NCBI RefSeq assembly: GCF_018612875.1
Contig: NZ_JAGGRI010000029.1
Span: forward strand, 1 to 64,000
Source of the DNA: Lysobacter sp. ISL-50
GTDB taxonomy: Bacteria; Pseudomonadota; Gammaproteobacteria; Xanthomonadales; Xanthomonadaceae
Reading direction: 5' to 3'
DNA length: 64,000 nt
Positions 7,537-16,815 of this stretch are shown here, one piece after another (the stretch's first letter is position 1; each line of letters begins with the position of its first letter). The notes beneath the pieces were generated by a model, which searched no databases, was not told the origin of the DNA, and was given only the letters and a program-made list of their open reading frames with translations. A program made the translations under genes and the position numbers.

Positions 7537-8898
7537 ATGAGCGAAATCCTGGGCTCGTTGTGGTGGCTCATCATCAGCATCGGCGTGCTGGTGACCTTCC
7601 ACGAATTCGGCCATTTCTGGGTCGCCCGCCGCTGCGGGGTGAAGGTGCTGCGCTTCTCGGTGGGCTTCGGCAAACCGCTGTACGAGCGCACCGGCAAGGA
7701 CGGCACCGTCTACGCGATCGGCATGATCCCGCTCGGTGGCTACGTCAAGATGCTCGACGAGCGCGAGTACGAAATCACCGAGGCGCTGGCGCCGCAGGCC
7801 TTCAATCGCAAGCCGGTGTGGCAGCGCATCGCCATCGTCGCCGCCGGCCCGGTCGCCAACCTGATCCTGTGCGTGGCGTTCCTGTGGGGCATGTTCGTGA
7901 TCGGCCGTCCGGACTTCGCGCCGGTGGTCGGCAGCGCCAGCGGCATCGCCGCCGAGTCCGGCCTGCGCCGCGGCGACACCCTGATGCAGATCGGCGACCG
8001 CCCCACTCCGACCTGGAGCGAGGTGCAGATGGCGCTGATTCCCTACGCCCTGGACCGCGAGGACGTGCAGGTCAAGGTGCGCACCGACAACGGCACCGAA
8101 CTGAACCGCGAACTGCGGCTTTCGCGCCTGCCGGCGGCCTTCGACGAACGCCGCGCGGTCCAGGTCATCGGCCTGGGCGGGCGCCATGAACTGGTGCCGC
8201 CGGTGATCGGCCGGATCGAGCCGGGCACCGCGGCCTGGGGCGTGCTGGCCGAAGGCGACCGCATCACCGCCCTGGACGGCGAGCCGATCCCGAGCTGGAA
8301 CGACCTGCCGCCGGCGGTGGCCCGCCTGGGCGAGCGCGGCGGCACGGCCATGATCGAGGTCGTCCGCAACGGCGACCGGCTGGCGCTGGAGATCGCGCCC
8401 AAGCGCATGGAGCGCGAAACCGGCGAGAAATTCTGGGGCCTGGGCGTCGCGACCGCGCCGCCGCAGCCGCCGCGCCGCGACGCGGTGCTGCGCTACGGCC
8501 CGATCCAGGCGCTGCCGGCGGCGCTGAGCGAAAGCGTGCATCAGGCCCGCGAGCTGTTCGCCATGATCGGCCGCGCGTTCACCGGCCGGGTCTCGCTGCA
8601 GAACACCGTGGCCGGCCCGGTGACCATCGGCCGCGCCGCCAACGCCTACGCCAGCAACGGCCCGGCCTGGTATCTGCAACTGCTGGCGATGCTGTCGCTC
8701 AGCCTGGGAATCCTGAACCTGCTGCCGATCCCGATCTTGGACGGCGGACACCTGCTGTATTACCTTATCGAGCTTGTCAAAGGCAGCCCGGTCAGCGAGC
8801 GCGTGATGGCGGCCGGGCATTTCGTCGGCCTGGCGTTGATCGCGAGCCTCATGGGCCTGGCGTTCTACAACGACATTTTGAACAACCTGGTGCGCTGA
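7537..8898 (+). CDS. rseP: RseP site-2 zinc metalloprotease (regulated intramembrane proteolysis)
   Basis: A 453-residue inner-membrane protease that performs the second cut of the anti-sigma-E factor RseA during envelope stress. Zinc motif HEFGH is at residues 22-26 within the first membrane helix, two PDZ-like domains occupy roughly residues 115-300, and the C-terminal LNLLPIPILDGG supplies the third zinc ligand. The start is the ATG at 7537, which places HEFGH correctly; a longer frame from 7483 overlaps dxr. The partner bamA follows, as in most gammaproteobacteria. Confidence 0.96.
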   Translation: MSEILGSLWWLIISIGVLVTFHEFGHFWVARRCGVKVLRFSVGFGKPLYERTGKDGTVYAIGMIPLGGYVKMLDEREYEITEALAPQAFNRKPVWQRIAIVAAGPVANLILCVAFLWGMFVIGRPDFAPVVGSASGIAAESGLRRGDTLMQIGDRPTPTWSEVQMALIPYALDREDVQVKVRTDNGTELNRELRLSRLPAAFDERRAVQVIGLGGRHELVPPVIGRIEPGTAAWGVLAEGDRITALDGEPIPSWNDLPPAVARLGERGGTAMIEVVRNGDRLALEIAPKRMERETGEKFWGLGVATAPPQPPRRDAVLRYGPIQALPAALSESVHQARELFAMIGRAFTGRVSLQNTVAGPVTIGRAANAYASNGPAWYLQLLAMLSLSLGILNLLPIPILDGGHLLYYLIELVKGSPVSERVMAAGHFVGLALIASLMGLAFYNDILNNLVR

Positions 8899-9029
8899 TG
8901 CCGGCCTGACGCTCGATCGAACGCTTTAGCTCCACCTGGCCTGCTTCAAACCAGCCGCCCGAAACCTGCCGCCTTGACCCCCGCCAGCCCGCTCCGCGAG
9001 CGCTGGCAGACCAGCCCCCAACGGACGTA

Positions 9030-11504
9030 ATGATGACGCGAATTCCTAATCGCCGCCTGCTCGCCCTCGCCCTTGCCACGGCAATGACCTCGGCCCCGGC
9101 GATTCCGGCGTTGGCGCAGTCCGCCGATCCGTTCGCCCTCAAAGGCGCGACCCCGAACACGCCCGGCCCGGGCTCGTTCACCGTCGGCGACATCCGCATC
9201 GACGGCCTGCAGCGCATCTCGGCCGGCACCGTCTTCACCTACCTGCCGATCGAGCGCGGCGACACGATGGACGCGGCCAAGGCCGGCGAAGCCATCCGCG
9301 CGCTGTACAAGACCGGCTTCTTCGAAGACGTGCAGCTCGACCGCCAGGACAACATCCTGGTGGTGACCGTGACCGAGCGTCCGGCCATCAACAAGCTCAC
9401 TCTGAGCGGCAACAAGGACATCAAGTCCGAGGACCTGCTCAAGGGCCTGAAGGAAATCGGCCTGGCCGAAGGCGAAACCTTCGACCGCCTGGCGCTGGAC
9501 AAGGTCACGCAGGACTTGGCGCGCCAGTACAACAACCGCGGCAAGTACAACGTCGAGATCACCCCGACCGTCGCCCGCCTGGATCGCAACCGCGTCGATA
9601 TCACGATCAACGTCAAGGAAGGCAAGGCGGCCAAGATCCGCCACATCAACCTGATCGGCAACGACAAGTTCGAGCAGAAGGACATCCTCGACGGCTGGGA
9701 ATCGCGCGAGCACAACTGGCTCAGCTGGTACCGCCGCGACGACCAGTACTCGCGCGAAAAGCTGTCGGGCGATCTGGAAAAGCTCAACTCGTATTACCTG
9801 GACCGCGGCTACGTCGATTTCAGCATCGACTCGACCCAGGTCTCGATCAGCCAGGACCGCCAGGACATGTTCCTGAGCGCCGGCCTGAGCGAAGGCGAGC
9901 AGTACAAGGTCTCCACCGTGGTGGTCACCGGCGACACGATCCTGCCCAAGGAGCAGGTCGAGAAGCTGGTCATCGTCAAGCCCGAACAGATCTTCTCGCG
10001 CCGCCTGCTGGAAATCAGCTCCGAGGCGATCACCGCCTCGCTGGGCAACGTCGGCTACGCCTTCGCCCAGGTCAATCCGATCCCGGACGTCAATCGCGAG
10101 AACAAGACCGTCGGCATCAACATGCAGGTGGTGCCGGGTCCGCGCGTCAACGTGCGCCGGGTCATCTTCAAGGGCAACACGCGCACCGGCGATGAAGTCC
10201 TGCGCCGCGAAATGCGCCAGTTCGAAGGCAGCTGGTACTCGCAGGCCGCGATCGACCGCTCCAAGATCCGCCTGCAGGGCCTGGGTTACTTCGAAACCGT
10301 CGACGTCGAGAGCAAGCCGGTTCCCGGCACCAGCGATCAGGTCGATGTGATCTACAACCTCAAGGAAACCACCTCGGGCAGCTTCGTGTTCGGCCTGGGT
10401 TATTCGCAGCTGGGCAAGCTGACCACGCAGGTGCAGCTGTCGCAGAACAACTTCCTCGGCAGCGGCAACCGCGTGTCGGTGCAGGCGCAGCGCAGCTACT
10501 ACCAGGAGCGCTTCGACTTCTCCTACACCAACCCGTATTTCACCGACGACGGCGTGTCGCTGGGCTACAACCTGTCGTGGCGCAAGCTGGACTACTCCGA
10601 CTTCAACACCGCGCAGTACTCGACCACCAACGGCACCGCGCAGGTCGTGCTGGGCGTGCCGCTGACCGAGACCGACTCGATCACCGGCCTGATCGGCATC
10701 GACAGCAACGAAATCATCGCCGGCTACGGCTACACGCCCAAGAGCATCGTCGATTACCTCGACGCGCTGGGTCACCGCACCTTCCACGCCTGGCGCGCGC
10801 AGATCGGCTGGGGCCGCAACAGCCTCAACCACGCGCTGACGCCGACCGCCGGCACCCAGCAGCGCCTGTGGCTGGAAGCGACCCTGCCCGGCTCGACCGT
10901 CGAGTACTACAAGCTCAACTACAGCTTCTCCAAGTTCTGGCCGCTGTCGCGCCACCTGGTGCTCAACACCCGCGCCGAACTGGGCTACGGCGACAGCTAC
11001 GGCAAGGACGTCAGCCGCGTCATCGATCGCGACGGCCCGGACGGCCCGTTGCCGGCGGAAAGGATCACCGCCACCGGCCTGCCGTTCTTCGAAAACTTCT
11101 ACGCCGGCGGCGTGCGCTCGGTGCGCGGCTTCACCGACAACACCCTGGGCCCGCGCGAAGCCGCGGTCGCGGGCAGCTACACCCAGCCGTTGGGCGGTTC
11201 GTTCAAGACCACCGGCTCGCTGGAAATGTACTTCCCGACCCTGCTCGACACTCCGGCGGCGCGCGTTTCGGCGTTCCTGGACTTCGGTAACGTCTACAAG
11301 GACTACGACGCCTTCGACGCCGGCGACCTGCGCGCTTCGGCCGGTATCGCGATGATGTGGCGCTCGCCGATGGGCCCGATCTCGATCAGCTACGCGTTCC
11401 CGTTCAAGAAGAAGGGCCCGATCTACAGCGCCGACGGCAAGACCCAGTTGGACCGCGGCGACGAGTTGGAGCGTCTGCAGTTCACCTTCGGCGGTACGTT
11501 CTGA
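9030..11504 (+). CDS. bamA: Outer membrane protein assembly factor BamA
   Basis: An 824-residue outer-membrane protein, the core of the BAM complex that inserts beta-barrels. A signal peptide of about 30 residues ends PALAQS. Five POTRA domains follow (the first starts TVGDIRIDGLQRISAGTV). A C-terminal 16-strand barrel begins near residue 440 and ends with Phe (FTFGGTF), the usual C-terminal signal. VRSVRGFTDNTLGPR corresponds to the conserved VRGF loop. Two consecutive ATG codons (9030, 9033) could serve as start. The 131-base gap after rseP shows no clear promoter. The chaperone gene skp, often next downstream, is absent here; lpxD follows at once. Confidence 0.98.
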   Translation: MMTRIPNRRLLALALATAMTSAPAIPALAQSADPFALKGATPNTPGPGSFTVGDIRIDGLQRISAGTVFTYLPIERGDTMDAAKAGEAIRALYKTGFFEDVQLDRQDNILVVTVTERPAINKLTLSGNKDIKSEDLLKGLKEIGLAEGETFDRLALDKVTQDLARQYNNRGKYNVEITPTVARLDRNRVDITINVKEGKAAKIRHINLIGNDKFEQKDILDGWESREHNWLSWYRRDDQYSREKLSGDLEKLNSYYLDRGYVDFSIDSTQVSISQDRQDMFLSAGLSEGEQYKVSTVVVTGDTILPKEQVEKLVIVKPEQIFSRRLLEISSEAITASLGNVGYAFAQVNPIPDVNRENKTVGINMQVVPGPRVNVRRVIFKGNTRTGDEVLRREMRQFEGSWYSQAAIDRSKIRLQGLGYFETVDVESKPVPGTSDQVDVIYNLKETTSGSFVFGLGYSQLGKLTTQVQLSQNNFLGSGNRVSVQAQRSYYQERFDFSYTNPYFTDDGVSLGYNLSWRKLDYSDFNTAQYSTTNGTAQVVLGVPLTETDSITGLIGIDSNEIIAGYGYTPKSIVDYLDALGHRTFHAWRAQIGWGRNSLNHALTPTAGTQQRLWLEATLPGSTVEYYKLNYSFSKFWPLSRHLVLNTRAELGYGDSYGKDVSRVIDRDGPDGPLPAERITATGLPFFENFYAGGVRSVRGFTDNTLGPREAAVAGSYTQPLGGSFKTTGSLEMYFPTLLDTPAARVSAFLDFGNVYKDYDAFDAGDLRASAGIAMMWRSPMGPISISYAFPFKKKGPIYSADGKTQLDRGDELERLQFTFGGTF

Positions 11505-11530
11505 GCGCGGCGGCCCAGCCGCACGGCCCG

Positions 11531-12553
11531 GTGGACGCGCCCGCCTATACCGCACGCGAATTGGCCGAGCGTTTCTCGCTCGGCCTGCACGGCGATGCCG
11601 ATGCCCGCGTAAGCGGCGTCGGCACGCTCGCCAAGGCCGGTCCCGGCCAACTGGCCTTCCTCGCCAATCCCAAGTACCGCGCGCAACTGGCCGAAAGCCA
11701 CGCGGGCGTGGTGGTCATGCGCGAGGACGACGCCGCCGCGCACGCCGGCACCGCCTTGATCGCGCGCGACCCCTACTCCGCCTTCGCCAAGATGTCGGCG
11801 CTGTTCGAGCCCAAGCCGGTGCGCGAGCCGGGCATCCACGCCCTGGCCGTCGTCGATCCCAGCGCGCAGGTCTCGGCCGATGCGCACATCGGCCCGTTCG
11901 TCAGCATCGGCGCGCGCAGCCGCGTCGAGGCCGGAGCGATGATCGGCCCGGGCTGCGTGATCGGCGAGGACTGCGTGGTCGGCGAAGGCTGCGAACTGAT
12001 CGCGCGCGTGACCCTGGTGACCCGCGTGCGCCTGGGCCGGCGCGTGCTGATCCATCCCGGCGCGGTGCTCGGCGCGGACGGCTTTGGCCTGGCGATGGAA
12101 GCCGGCCGCTGGCTCAAGGTGCCGCAGCTGGGCGGGGTGTCGATCGGCGACGATTGCGAGATCGGCGCCAACACCTGCATCGACCGCGGCGCGATCGAGG
12201 ACACCGTGCTGGAAGAGGACGTGCGCCTGGATAACCAGATCCAGATCGGCCACAACGTCCACATCGGCGCGCACAGCGCCATGGCCGGCTGCTCGGCCGC
12301 CGCCGGCAGCGCCCGCATCGGCCGCTACTGCCTGATCGGCGGCGGCGCCGGCGTGCTCGGCCACCTGGAGGTCTGCGACAAGGTCACCATCACCGCGATG
12401 AGCCTGGTCACCAGCTCGATCCGCGAGCCGGGCGAGTACTCCTCGGGCACCCCGCTGATGGACAATCGCAGCTGGCGCAAGAACGCCGCGCGTTTCAAGC
12501 AGCTCGACGCGATCGCGCGGCGCACGCGCGGCCGCGGGGGCGACGAGACCTGA
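11531..12553 (+). CDS. lpxD: UDP-3-O-acylglucosamine N-acyltransferase
   Basis: A 340-residue hexapeptide-repeat (left-handed beta-helix) acyltransferase, third step of lipid A synthesis: it transfers a hydroxyacyl chain from ACP to the 2-amino group of UDP-3-O-acyl-glucosamine. The N-terminal domain has LAFLANPKYRAQL. The repeats run from about residue 110 to 305 and include the catalytic His region HNVHIGAHSAMAG. The GTG at 11531 is chosen because it gives MDAPAYTARELAERF and a length close to E. coli LpxD (341). The frame continues upstream into bamA with no ATG in the gap, so a CTG at 11501 overlapping the bamA stop is the alternative. Confidence 0.93.
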   Translation: MDAPAYTARELAERFSLGLHGDADARVSGVGTLAKAGPGQLAFLANPKYRAQLAESHAGVVVMREDDAAAHAGTALIARDPYSAFAKMSALFEPKPVREPGIHALAVVDPSAQVSADAHIGPFVSIGARSRVEAGAMIGPGCVIGEDCVVGEGCELIARVTLVTRVRLGRRVLIHPGAVLGADGFGLAMEAGRWLKVPQLGGVSIGDDCEIGANTCIDRGAIEDTVLEEDVRLDNQIQIGHNVHIGAHSAMAGCSAAAGSARIGRYCLIGGGAGVLGHLEVCDKVTITAMSLVTSSIREPGEYSSGTPLMDNRSWRKNAARFKQLDAIARRTRGRGGDET

Positions 12554-12736
12554 GCGGCCGGCGGCCGGGCCCGGTCCCGGCCGTTTCCATACGGTGGCGC
12601 CACACCCGCGCGGGAAACTGCGGGACAATACACGCGAACACGCGCCACCCTCGATAGGCCGCGACGGACTGCGGATCGCAACGCAGGAGGCGACCGCCGT
12701 CGGCGCGACACAGATGGACACAGGACGAACACGAAG

Positions 12737-13192
12737 ATGAGCCAGACCCTGCAACTCCCGCTCGACATTCCGGCGATCCAGAAGCTGTTGCCGCACCGCT
12801 ATCCGTTTCTGCTGATCGACCGGGTGGTGGAGCTCGAGCCCAACAAGCGCGTGCTCGCCTACAAGAACGTGAGCTGCAACGAGCCCTTCTTCAACGGCCA
12901 CTTTCCCGGCAACCCGGTCATGCCCGGCGTGCTGGTGGTCGAGGCGCTGGCCCAGGCCGGCGGCCTGCTGACCCAGATATCGCACGGCGGCGTTGCCGCC
13001 GGCCGTTCCTTCTACCTGGTCAAGATCGACGGCGCGCGCTTCTCGCGCATGGTCACCCCGGGCGACAAGCTGGAACTGGAAGTCACCCTCAAGCGCATGA
13101 TCCGCAACATGGCCATGTACACGGGCGTTGCGCGCGTGGACGGCGAAATCGCCGCCTGCGCCGACATCATGTGCGCCGAGGCCAAGGACTGA
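12737..13192 (+). CDS. fabZ: 3-hydroxyacyl-[acyl-carrier-protein] dehydratase
   Basis: A 151-residue hot-dog-fold enzyme that dehydrates (3R)-hydroxyacyl-ACP in fatty acid elongation. Catalytic His55 lies in [13 protein letters not shown] and Glu69 in [10 protein letters not shown]. The N-terminus [17 protein letters not shown] is typical. Sharing an operon with lpxD, lpxA and lpxB lets the cell balance use of hydroxymyristoyl-type ACP between phospholipid and lipid A. A 183-base gap separates it from lpxD, so an internal promoter is possible; none is certain. Confidence 0.97.
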   Translation: MSQTLQLPLDIPAIQKLLPHRYPFLLIDRVVELEPNKRVLAYKNVSCNEPFFNGHFPGNPVMPGVLVVEALAQAGGLLTQISHGGVAAGRSFYLVKIDGARFSRMVTPGDKLELEVTLKRMIRNMAMYTGVARVDGEIAACADIMCAEAKD

Positions 13193-13196
13193 ACCG

Positions 13197-13979
13197 ATGA
13201 GCGCGACCGTCCATCCCAGCGCTTACGTCGAGCCCGGCGCCAGACTCGCCGACGGCGTCGTGGTCGGCGCGTTCACCTACATCGGCGATGAGGTCGAAGT
13301 CGGCGAAGGCACCGTGTTCGGACCGCATTGCGTGGTCCACGGCCCGACCACGATCGGCCGCGACAACCGCTTCTACGCGCAGTGCGCGATCGGCGGCGAT
13401 CCGCAGGACAAGAAATTCGCCGGCGAGCGCACTCAGTTGCACATCGGCGACGGCAACGTGTTCCGCGAGTTCGTCACCGTCAACCGCGGCACCGGCAACG
13501 GCGGCGGCATCACCCGCATCGGCGACGGCAACTGGCTGCTGGCCTACACGCATGTCGCCCACGACTGCGCGATCGGCAACCTGTGCGTGTTCTCGAACAA
13601 CTCCACGCTGGCCGGCCATGTCACCGTCGAAGACCAGGTGATCATGAGCGGCTTCTCCGGCATCCATCAGTTCTGCCGCATCGGCGCGCACGCCTTCATC
13701 GGCATGGGCGCGCTGGTCAACGGCGACGTGCCGCCGTTCGTGATGGTCGCCCAGGACGGCTACGGCCGCCCGCGCGGCATCAACAGCGAAGGCCTCAAGC
13801 GCCGCGGCTTCGACGCCGAGCGCATCGGCGCGATCAAGCGCGCGTATCGCGCCTTGTACGTGTCCGGCGCGCCGCTGGAAGAAGCGCGGGTCAAGCTCGA
13901 AGACATGGCCGCGACCAGCGCCGATGTGCGCGCGTTGCTGGATTTCATCGGCAACGGCGAGCGGCCGCTGCTGCGCTGA
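13197..13979 (+). CDS. lpxA: UDP-N-acetylglucosamine acyltransferase
   Basis: A 260-residue cytosolic trimeric hexapeptide-repeat enzyme that starts lipid A synthesis by O-acylating UDP-GlcNAc from hydroxyacyl-ACP. Hexapeptide turns run from the N-terminus to about residue 190, with the catalytic His in [27 protein letters not shown] and the helical C-terminal domain ([13 protein letters not shown]...) follow as expected. The ATG at 13197 is four bases after the fabZ stop; the longer frame from 13128 lies inside fabZ and is rejected. Confidence 0.97.
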   Translation: MSATVHPSAYVEPGARLADGVVVGAFTYIGDEVEVGEGTVFGPHCVVHGPTTIGRDNRFYAQCAIGGDPQDKKFAGERTQLHIGDGNVFREFVTVNRGTGNGGGITRIGDGNWLLAYTHVAHDCAIGNLCVFSNNSTLAGHVTVEDQVIMSGFSGIHQFCRIGAHAFIGMGALVNGDVPPFVMVAQDGYGRPRGINSEGLKRRGFDAERIGAIKRAYRALYVSGAPLEEARVKLEDMAATSADVRALLDFIGNGERPLLR

Positions 13980-13989
13980 AGCGGCCCCG

Positions 13990-14478
13990 ATGACGACGGT
14001 CCATCGGTTGCGCATCGGACCGGCCGTCGTCGAATACGAAATCGGCGGCGTGGTCCATCGCAGCGAAGTCGCGGAGATTTTCATCGACGAGCGCTCGCTC
14101 GCCGACTGGCTCGGCATCGAGCGTCATCTGGGCAACAGCGGCAGCGACCTGGACCTGGACCATCCGCCGGCCCTGCGCCAGCACGGCCGGGCGATGTTTC
14201 TCGGCCTGGAGCCCGCATCCAATCGCAGCGGCCGCCACGTGCTGTACCGCTGTCACTGCGGCAGCGACTATTGCGGCGTGATTTCCTGCATGCTGGAATT
14301 CGACGGCGATCACGTCGCGTGGCGTGAGGTGGCGTTCGAAGACGACGCCGGCATCATGCCCGCTGCGTATGCTGTCGAACATCCGCACGCCCGCGCCTTC
14401 GCGCCGGACGCGCCGTTGCGATTCGTATTCGATCGCGCGCAGTATCTGGACGAATTGGAACGTCACTACGCCCAATGA
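13990..14478 (+). CDS. Conserved cysteine-cluster protein of unknown function between lpxA and lpxB
   Basis: A 162-residue protein I cannot name. The ATG at 13990 is ten bases beyond lpxA, and its stop overlaps the lpxB start (ATGA), so it is translated within the lipid A operon. The N-terminal part resembles a small beta-rich domain (LRIGPAVVEYEIGGVV), and a cluster RCHCGSDYCGVISC puts Cys at positions 88, 90, 95 and 100. Small bacterial proteins with a C-x-C-G-x(3)-C-G pattern are common and uncharacterised; a structural metal or disulfide role is plausible. There is no signal peptide or membrane segment, so it is probably cytosolic. A link to lipid A is inferred from position only. Confidence 0.75.
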   Translation: MTTVHRLRIGPAVVEYEIGGVVHRSEVAEIFIDERSLADWLGIERHLGNSGSDLDLDHPPALRQHGRAMFLGLEPASNRSGRHVLYRCHCGSDYCGVISCMLEFDGDHVAWREVAFEDDAGIMPAAYAVEHPHARAFAPDAPLRFVFDRAQYLDELERHYAQ

Positions 14479-15704
14479 CGACGACCTCCCCGAGCACCGC
14501 GATAAACGAAATCTTCCCCGCCGCGCCTCCGCCGCCGCCGCGCTTCGCCCTGATCGCCGGCGAAGCTTCCGGCGACCTGCTCGGCGCGGGCCTGATCGAG
14601 GAACTCAAGCGCCGCTATCCGGGCGCGGAATTCGTCGGCATCGGCGGCGAACAAATGCGCGCGGCCGGCATGGATACCTGGTTCGACGCCACTGAACTTG
14701 CGGTGATGGGCCTGGCCGAAGTGCTCAAGCACCTGCCGCGCCTGCTGCGCCTGCGCCGCGACGTGCGCCAGCGCATCCTCGACTGGAAACCCGACGCCTT
14801 CATCGGCATCGACGCGCCCGACTTCAATCTCGGCGTGGAGCGCTGGCTCAAGCAACGCGGCGTGCGCACCGTGCACTACGTCAGCCCTTCGGTCTGGGCC
14901 TGGCGCAGGAAGCGCGCGCAGAAGATCGGCCGCAGCGCCGATCGCGTGTTGTGCCTGTTCCCGATGGAACCGCCGATCTACGCCGAATACGGCGTGGACG
15001 CGCGTTTCGTCGGCCATCCGCTGGCCGACGAGATGCCGATCCATCCCGATCGCGACGAAGCGCGGATGAACCTGGGCCTGGACGACGAAGCGCCGGTGCT
15101 GGCGATGCTGCCGGGCTCGCGCGTGGGCGAAATCGAAACCCTGGCCGGCGATTTTATCGCCGCCGCTTCGATCCTGCTCGGCGCCGAGCCCAAGCTCAAC
15201 ATCGTCGCGCCGATGGCCAACGCCAGCGCGCGCGCGGCGTTCGAGCGCGTACTCGCCGCCCATCCCGACGGCGAGCGCCTGCGCCGCGCCCTGCGCGTCG
15301 TCGACCGCGGCGCGCGCGCGGTGATGGTCGCCAGCAACGTGGTGCTGCTCGCTTCGGGCACGGCGACGCTGGAAGCGATGCTGGCCAAGCGGCCGATGGT
15401 GGTCGGCTACAAGATCGCGCCGCTGACTTACACCCTGGTCAAGCGCATGGGCATGCTCAAGGTCGATCACTACGCCCTGCCCAACGTGCTGGCCGGCGAG
15501 GTGGTGGTGCCCGAGCTGATGCAGCACGACTGCACGCCGGAGAACCTGGCCGGCGCGGTGCTGCGCTGGCTGCGCGATCCGGCCGCGAGCGCGGCGCTGC
15601 TGCCCAAGTTCCAGCGCATCCATCTGGAGCTCAAGCGCGACGCCTCGGCGCGCGCGGCCGATGCGATCGCCGAGTTGATCGCCGAACCCAGGCCCGCGGC
15701 CTGA
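14475..15704 (+). CDS. lpxB: Lipid A disaccharide synthase
   Basis: A 409-residue GT-B glycosyltransferase (family GT19) that condenses UDP-2,3-diacylglucosamine with lipid X to form the lipid A disaccharide, acting at the inner face of the inner membrane. Hallmarks are LIAGEASGDLLGAGLI near residue 25, VHYVSPSVWAWR, LPGSRVGEI and ASGTATLEAML with the C-terminal nucleotide-binding region. A short Pro-rich leader (PAAPPPPPR) precedes the domain, making the protein slightly longer than the E. coli enzyme (382). It overlaps the preceding gene by four bases. Confidence 0.97.
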   Translation: MTTTSPSTAINEIFPAAPPPPPRFALIAGEASGDLLGAGLIEELKRRYPGAEFVGIGGEQMRAAGMDTWFDATELAVMGLAEVLKHLPRLLRLRRDVRQRILDWKPDAFIGIDAPDFNLGVERWLKQRGVRTVHYVSPSVWAWRRKRAQKIGRSADRVLCLFPMEPPIYAEYGVDARFVGHPLADEMPIHPDRDEARMNLGLDDEAPVLAMLPGSRVGEIETLAGDFIAAASILLGAEPKLNIVAPMANASARAAFERVLAAHPDGERLRRALRVVDRGARAVMVASNVVLLASGTATLEAMLAKRPMVVGYKIAPLTYTLVKRMGMLKVDHYALPNVLAGEVVVPELMQHDCTPENLAGAVLRWLRDPAASAALLPKFQRIHLELKRDASARAADAIAELIAEPRPAA

Positions 15705-15785
15705 GCCGGCCGTGGCGACCGTGAATCCGCCGTCGCGCCCGCGGCGGCATACACTGGCGCCGAACCCGCACCGAACGCCGTCACC

Positions 15786-16418
15786 GTGGACAGCCTGATC
15801 GCCCCCGCCCCCGCCCCGCCCCGGCCGCGCGCGAAGCCGCGCCTGATCGCCGGCGTGGACGAGGCCGGCCGCGGCCCGCTGGCCGGGCCGGTGTCGGTGG
15901 CGGCGGTGATCCTCAATCCGCGCCGCCGCATCGACGGCCTGGACGATTCGAAGAAACTCAGCGAACCCAAGCGCGAAGCGCTGTACGCGCTGATCGTCGA
16001 GCGCGCCGTGGCTTGGCGCATCGAGTTCGTCGAAGTCGAGGAGATCGACCGGGTCAACATTTTCCAGGCGACCATGCTCGGCATGCGCCGCGCCGTGCAG
16101 GCGCTGGCGCCGCAGGCGGAATTCGTGCGCGTGGACGGCAATCACCTGCCCAAGGGCCTGCCCTGCGGCGGCGAGGCGCTGATCGGCGGCGACGCGCTGG
16201 AGCCGTCGATCATGGCCGCCTCGATCCTGGCCAAGGTGGCGCGCGACCGGATGATGCGCAGCTTGCACGAAACCTTCCCGCATTACGGTTTCGACCAGCA
16301 CAAGGGCTATTCCACGCCTTCGCACCTGGCCGCGCTGAACCAGCACGGGCCTTGCCCGCAGCATCGGCGCAGCTTCGCGCCGGTGCGCATGGCGCTGGAG
16401 ACGTTGAGTTTGTTCTGA
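15786..16418 (+). CDS. rnhB: Ribonuclease HII
   Basis: A 210-residue endonuclease that removes ribonucleotides misincorporated in DNA. The catalytic acidic residues are seen in [21 protein letters not shown] and [11 protein letters not shown], followed by [17 protein letters not shown] and the C-terminal [27 protein letters not shown] at 15786 is the start; no ATG is available without losing the first motif. It follows lpxB after 81 bases, as in many gammaproteobacteria where rnhB sits between lpxB and dnaE. Confidence 0.97.
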   Translation: MDSLIAPAPAPPRPRAKPRLIAGVDEAGRGPLAGPVSVAAVILNPRRRIDGLDDSKKLSEPKREALYALIVERAVAWRIEFVEVEEIDRVNIFQATMLGMRRAVQALAPQAEFVRVDGNHLPKGLPCGGEALIGGDALEPSIMAASILAKVARDRMMRSLHETFPHYGFDQHKGYSTPSHLAALNQHGPCPQHRRSFAPVRMALETLSLF

Positions 16419-16452
16419 GGTTTTCCCTCTTGTTCCCGCGAATTTTTCACTC

Positions 16453-16535
16453 GTCATTCCCGCGAACGCGGGAATCCAGGGCCTTTCGTGCGAGAACGTT
16501 TGAGGTCGCTGGATTCCCGCGTTCGCGGGAATGAC
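16453..16535. repeat. Inverted repeat of the TCATTCCCGCGAACGCGGGAAT type
   Basis: Two 27-bp arms (16453-16479 and 16509-16535) are near-perfect inverse complements, and each arm is itself a hairpin (TTCCCGCGAACGCGGGAA). This pattern is a widespread REP-like repeat in proteobacteria. It lies just after rnhB and may act as a transcript-stabilising or terminating hairpin. Confidence 0.85.
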
Positions 16536-16815
16536 GATCTGGAAGGATTTCGCGGCAAACGAGCAACACGCCCCTCCACCGCGAACACGACAATACGCAT
16601 GACCGCAACACGGTACGCAACGCAAAAGTTCCCCGCCGCGCCGTTCCCGGTCGGCTGAACGCGTAACCCGTGCCACAGGTCACAGCGACTTCATACCGGC
16701 GCGCTCACACTGGCCGCAGGCGCAAAGTTCGTTCATAGACCGCAACCGCTACGCGTCGCCACCGGCCCGCGACGCGCACCGCCCCCGCCTGATCCGGCCG
16801 GACGCGAGGTGTTCC
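16536..16815. other. Intergenic region before the DUF1232-like gene
   Basis: No reading frame with family support is present. It presumably carries the promoter of the gene at 16816, but no clear hexamer pair is visible. Confidence 0.35.

Noticed and set aside
8946-11555. 869-codon minus frame opposite bamA
   Set aside because: Same reason: antisense to a complete BamA with signal peptide, POTRA domains and barrel; no motifs in the shadow product.
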